NCBI GenBank assembly: GCA_016946835.1
Contig: JACVTC010000057.1
Span: 1,045,001 to 1,060,278, forward strand
Origin: Neocallimastix lanati (nom. inval.)
Lineage: Eukaryota > Neocallimastigomycota > Neocallimastigomycetes > Neocallimastigales > Neocallimastigaceae
DNA: 15,278 nucleotides
Direction: 5' to 3'
How positions within the stretch are numbered: position 1 is the stretch's first letter; the number at the start of each line of letters is the position of its first letter. Under the pieces are notes generated by a model. That model worked only from the letters and a program-made list of their open reading frames with translations, was not told where the DNA came from and made no database searches. This document shows positions 9,089 through 15,278 of this stretch, one piece after another. The position numbers and the translations under genes were made by a program.

Positions 9089-9144
9089 CTGGCATAGTGG
9101 TTAGTCACTATGACCTCAGCCTGAACCACTAGGGTTCGACTCAC
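9089..9144 (+). promoter_or_regulatory. tRNA-like A-box/B-box pair in the LTR
   Basis: TGGCATAGTGG fits the RNA polymerase III A box and GGTTCGACTCA fits the B box, 33 bp apart as in a tRNA gene. ATAGTG/CACTAT forms a perfect 6-bp hairpin (9094-9111). Acceptor and T stems do not pair, so it is not a functional tRNA. The same stretch is at 13750-13805 in the 3' LTR and, diverged, at 5740-5684 in the minus-strand LTR. The boxes are better kept there than the sequence around them. Confidence 0.55.
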
Positions 9145-9420
9145 ACCTTTACTAAAATTTTATATCATTTAAATTTTAAAGAATTTTTATACTTCATTTC
9201 TGTATTTGTTTCTGTATTTGTTTCTGTATAAATTTCTGTAAAAAATTAACAAAAGAAATTCTTAGAAATTAATAGAAACAAATCAGATAGAAATTCTATT
9301 TTAATTTATCTTTTATCATTATTTCTTTTAGATTCTTTTTAACCGAAAATAATCAATTTTTATGAAACTTTTTAATGATTTTATGGTTTTAAATTTTTAT
9401 GGATTTAAATTTTGAAAAAC

Positions 9421-9473
9421 TATAAATAGGAGTGAATTTCGCAGCCAAAAGATTTTAAAAATTGTGTTTTTAT
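9421..9473 (+). promoter_or_regulatory. Element A promoter and self-primer segment
   Basis: TATAAATA at 9421-9428 is the TATA box. GTGTTTTTAT at 9464-9473, 43 bp from the start of the TATA box, is exactly complementary to the 10 bases after the LTR. The spacing suits a transcript start at about 9464. The diverged minus-strand LTR keeps the same motif at nearly the same spacing. Confidence 0.65.
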
Positions 9474-9655
9474 TAATTATTGAATTAATTAATAAGTAAT
9501 TCGAAATATTACAATAGTTAATCTTTATAATTAATATTTTTAAATTTCTTAATTAATAAAACTATATTTTAAAAAACCAAATTACTTATTAATCAAAAAG
9601 TGCTTACCTATTGTGTTACACTCTTTAAAACACGGATATTCCAATATTCGTTACA

Positions 9656-9665
9656 ATAAAAACAC
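9656..9665 (+). promoter_or_regulatory. Primer binding site of element A (self-priming type)
   Basis: ATAAAAACAC directly abuts the LTR end. It does not begin TGG, as common tRNA-primed sites do. All 10 bases pair with 9464-9473. Confidence 0.65.
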
Positions 9666-9697
9666 CACTAAACTAAGCACAATACCTTTGCACTTTT

Positions 9698-9817
9698 ACT
9701 CTTTTTGGAACCCCGTTAAGGAATCCCATTCTCTACTACTCTTTTTGGAACCCCGTTAAGTAATCCCATTCTCTATTACTCTTTTTGGAACCCCGTTAAG
9801 GAATCCCATTTTCTACT
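9698..9817 (+). repeat. Three tandem 40-bp repeats in the element A leader
   Basis: Units at 9698-9737, 9738-9777 and 9778-9817 contain ACTCTTTTTGGAACCCCGTT then AAGGAATCCCATT, with only a few differences; a decayed fourth unit follows. They lie 32 bp after the primer binding site in the untranslated leader, where packaging or translation signals are expected. Their raised G+C stands out. Confidence 0.85.
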
Positions 9818-10055
9818 ATTTTTGAAACCACTTACCAAGACTATAAATTTCTCTACCAAAATTCATGCACGAATTTATAAATTCAATCGGAACCCTTGAA
9901 TTTTACTATATATTAAAATTATTAATATTTTCAATAATCCATATAACCATCCTTGAAATTAAAATTATTTATATTGAAATTAAATATTTACTTCTTCTAA
10001 TAATTAATTATATTGTATATTTATTATTCAATCAAAATTAATGATTATAATAACT

Positions 10056-10310
10056 AAAAAAAAAAAAAAAAAAAAAAAAAAATTAGTAATAATTAATATT
10101 TAATAATTAATATTTAATAATTAATAATAATAATTAATAATCAATAATTAGTAATAATTAATAGTAATAATCAATATTCAATAATTAGTAATAATTAATA
10201 GCAATAATCAATATTCAATAATTAGTAATAATTAATAGTAATAATCAATATTCAATAATTAGTAATAATTAATAGTAATAATCAATATTCAATAATTAGT
10301 AATAATTAAT
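10056..10310. repeat. 27-A run and 37-bp minisatellite in the element A leader
   Basis: A run of 27 A (10056-10082) is followed by AAT-rich repeats. Four copies of a 37-bp unit (starting AATAATTAGTAATAATTAAT) lie at 10143-10290, with a partial fifth to about 10310. No function can be assigned. Confidence 0.85.
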
Positions 10311-10397
10311 AATAATAATTAATAATAATTAGTAATAATCAATATTTAATAATTAATAATAATTAATAATTAATAATTAATAATTAGTATTCAATAA

Positions 10398-13391
<2,994 letters not shown>

Positions 13392-13459
13392 ATATAAATC
13401 ATTTAATCAAAAATAAATTTTATTTCATCAAAGTACTATTAATCATTCTAACTTATGAT

Positions 13460-13492
<33 letters not shown>

Positions 13493-13678
13493 TATTTTAT
13501 ATTATTCAAAAACATTTATTCTAGATAGTTTTATTTTTATACTTTATTTTTAAAACTTAAAATTCATGTAATTTTTATTATCCAATGTATTAATTAAATT
13601 ATCACTCCTATAAGTATTTTAGTTATAGTTTATTATTATAAAAGTTAGAATTAGAAATAGTTTAGATTTAAAGTAAAA

Positions 13679-13713
13679 GATTCGTCTGGCATCCGAATCC
13701 TAGAGGAGGACCA
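13679..13713 (+). promoter_or_regulatory. Hairpin and polypurine tract of element A
   Basis: GATTCG/CGAATC (13679-13699, 9-nt loop) is followed by AGAGGAGGA and CCA, then the LTR. The purine tract would prime plus-strand synthesis. The hairpin ends 14 nt before the LTR, as the comparable hairpins in element B do (15 and 17 nt). Confidence 0.7.
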
Positions 13714-14316
13714 TGTAACGAATCTTAAAAAAAATTAGAAATTAGAATGCTGGCATAGTGGTTAGTCACTATGACCTCAGCCTGAACCACTAGGGTTCGA
13801 CTCACACCTTTACTAAAATTTTATATCATTTAAATTTTAAAGAATTTTTATACTTCATTTCTGTATTTGTTTCTGTATTTGTTTCTGTATAAATTTCTGT
13901 AAAAAATTAACAAAAGAAATTCTTAGAAATTAATAGAAACAAATCAGATAGAAATTCTATTTTAATTTATCTTTTATCATTATTTCTTTTAGATTCTTTT
14001 TAACCGAAAATAATCAATTTTTATGAAACTTTTTAATGATTTTATGGTTTTAAATTTTTATGGATTTAAATTTTGAAAAACTATAAATAGGAGTGAATTT
14101 CGCAGCCAAAAGATTTTAAAAATTGTGTTTTTATTAATTATTGAATTAATTAATAAGTAATTCGAAATATTACAATAGTTAATCTTTATAATTAATATTT
14201 TTAAATTTCTTAATTAATAAAACTATATTTTAAAAAACCAAATTACTTATTAATCAAAAAGTGCTTACCTATTGTGTTACACTCTTTAAAACACGGATAT
14301 TCCAATATTCGTTACA
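13714..14316 (+). repeat. 3' LTR of element A (603 bp)
   Basis: Uninterrupted copy from TGTAACGAAT to ATTCGTTACA. It is identical by eye to the two pieces of the 5' LTR and serves as the reference showing where element B inserted. Confidence 0.95.
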
Positions 14317-14321
14317 ATAAT
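14317..14321. repeat. Target site duplication of element A, right copy
   Basis: ATAAT directly follows the LTR end and matches 5842-5846. Confidence 0.85.
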
Positions 14322-15278
14322 TGGAACTTTCCAATATTCTTCAAATATTACTAAATAGAAATCTTAAGTTAATAAATCACTAATTAACTTATAATTCCTT
14401 TTTGAATTATCGATCCGATTCCATTATAATGTATTAAAAATCTTTAGCCAAGAATATTGTCCTTGCCCACTTAATATATTAATATTATATTTCTTTTGTA
14501 TTATGTTATATTGAAAATAATCAAATCTATTTAATTAGTTATTAAAATTTTCGTTATCAATTTAAATTTATTTTTAATTACTAAATTTAACTAAACCACA
14601 ATAAAATATTCTGTATAATCTCTTTATTTTTATTTTATATATATTAGTATTAAACTATTATTAAATAATTAATAATTCAATAATATATAACTACTATTTA
14701 TAACAATAATATTATTAACTAAAATAATAATTCAATTTCAATTTAAATGTTTTATTTATAAAAATAATTAGTAATTAGTTTATTAAAAAAATAGTTAGGC
14801 TTTACAAATTTTAATTTGATAAAAAAATATAAATACATGTAATTTTAGTGAAATAAAATATAATCAATAACTTTCTTTTTATTAAATAAATAATTATATT
14901 ATTATTTTTCTTTTATAAATTTAAATAAATAAATATTGATTTTAAAACAAATTATTTTTTTTTTTATTGTAATTTTATTATTTGTGTTAATTATTATTAT
15001 ATTCCTAAAATTATATGAACCATACCATTAATTATTTGTTTTAAAACTTTATTGAAAAATAATACTAAATATTAAAATAATAAAATAATTGTAATTATTA
15101 ATTCTGTTATAATTATAGTAAATAAAAAAATTTAAATGAAAAGTAAATAATTTTAATTATTTATAATTCTTTTCATAAACGATATATATATATATTAATT
15201 TAAATAATATAAGAATTAAAAAATAAAACAATAAGAGTTGAATAATTAATCCTATTAAAATAATTAATTATTTGCATA
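14322..15278. other. A+T-rich right flank
   Basis: Host sequence resuming after element A. No credible coding frame, RNA gene or transposon end was seen. Only a short ATTGGAA/TTCCAAT hairpin right after the element stands out. Confidence 0.6.

Larger units (their letters stand above)
9065..9655 (+). repeat. 5' LTR of element A, remainder after element B
   Basis: Begins with the TAAAA duplication, then matches the 3' LTR to its end ATTCGTTACA. It carries the tRNA-like boxes (9089-9144), repeated TTTCTGTAT motifs (about 9198-9230), the TATA box (9421) and the self-primer segment (9464). Confidence 0.93.

Noticed and set aside
9089-9144. A functional tRNA gene
   Set aside because: A and B boxes fit, but acceptor and T stems do not pair and no proper anticodon loop forms.

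Overview
The window is extremely A+T-rich eukaryotic DNA with long A runs, AAT/AAAT microsatellites, spliced genes with GT-AG introns, and a Tf1/sushi-like chromodomain Ty3 retrotransposon. This combination fits an anaerobic gut fungus (Neocallimastigomycota) best. A dictyostelid-like genome is the main alternative on composition alone. No database search was possible, so family names rest on motifs read directly in the translations.

Left part (1-5846). A minus-strand, five-exon gene (104-2482) encodes a pinin/SDK/memA-family nuclear splicing-associated protein of about 285 residues; exons 2-5 are firm and exon 1 is a phase-consistent proposal. Next come A+T-rich spacer, a base-composition island with inverted repeats (about 3205-3540, possible structured RNA), several small foldback sequences, and a small cysteine-rich secreted-protein gene broken by two in-frame stops (4437-4886). 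A degenerate minus-strand solo LTR (about 5290-5830) follows; it is related to the large element beside it.

Right part (5847-14316) is one nested transposon structure. Element A is a chromodomain Ty3-type LTR retrotransposon with 603-bp LTRs (TGTAACGAAT...ATTCGTTACA) and a 5-bp target duplication ATAAT. Its single long ORF encodes Gag, zinc knuckle, protease, integrase and chromodomain, but reverse transcriptase and RNase H have been removed by a clean in-frame deletion. Element B (5864-9064) is a non-coding LTR retrotransposon with two 470-bp LTRs that look identical. It sits inside the 5' LTR of A after that LTR's first 17 bases, with its own 5-bp duplication TAAAA. Removing B and one TAAAA restores a 5' LTR of exactly 603 bp, the same length as the 3' LTR.

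The two elements share a replication design. Directly after each 5' LTR lie 10-12 bases exactly complementary to a segment about 40 bp downstream of that LTR's TATA box. This is the signature of Tf1-style self-priming, in which the mRNA 5' end primes reverse transcription instead of a tRNA. Each 3' end has a small hairpin 14-17 nt before the LTR, followed by a purine-rich tract. Neither element encodes a reverse transcriptase, so both would have to move using enzymes from another copy. Element B also holds a 100-nt sequence that folds on paper into a four-stem cloverleaf, and the LTRs of A carry a tRNA-like A-box/B-box pair. The right flank (14322-15278) shows no gene.
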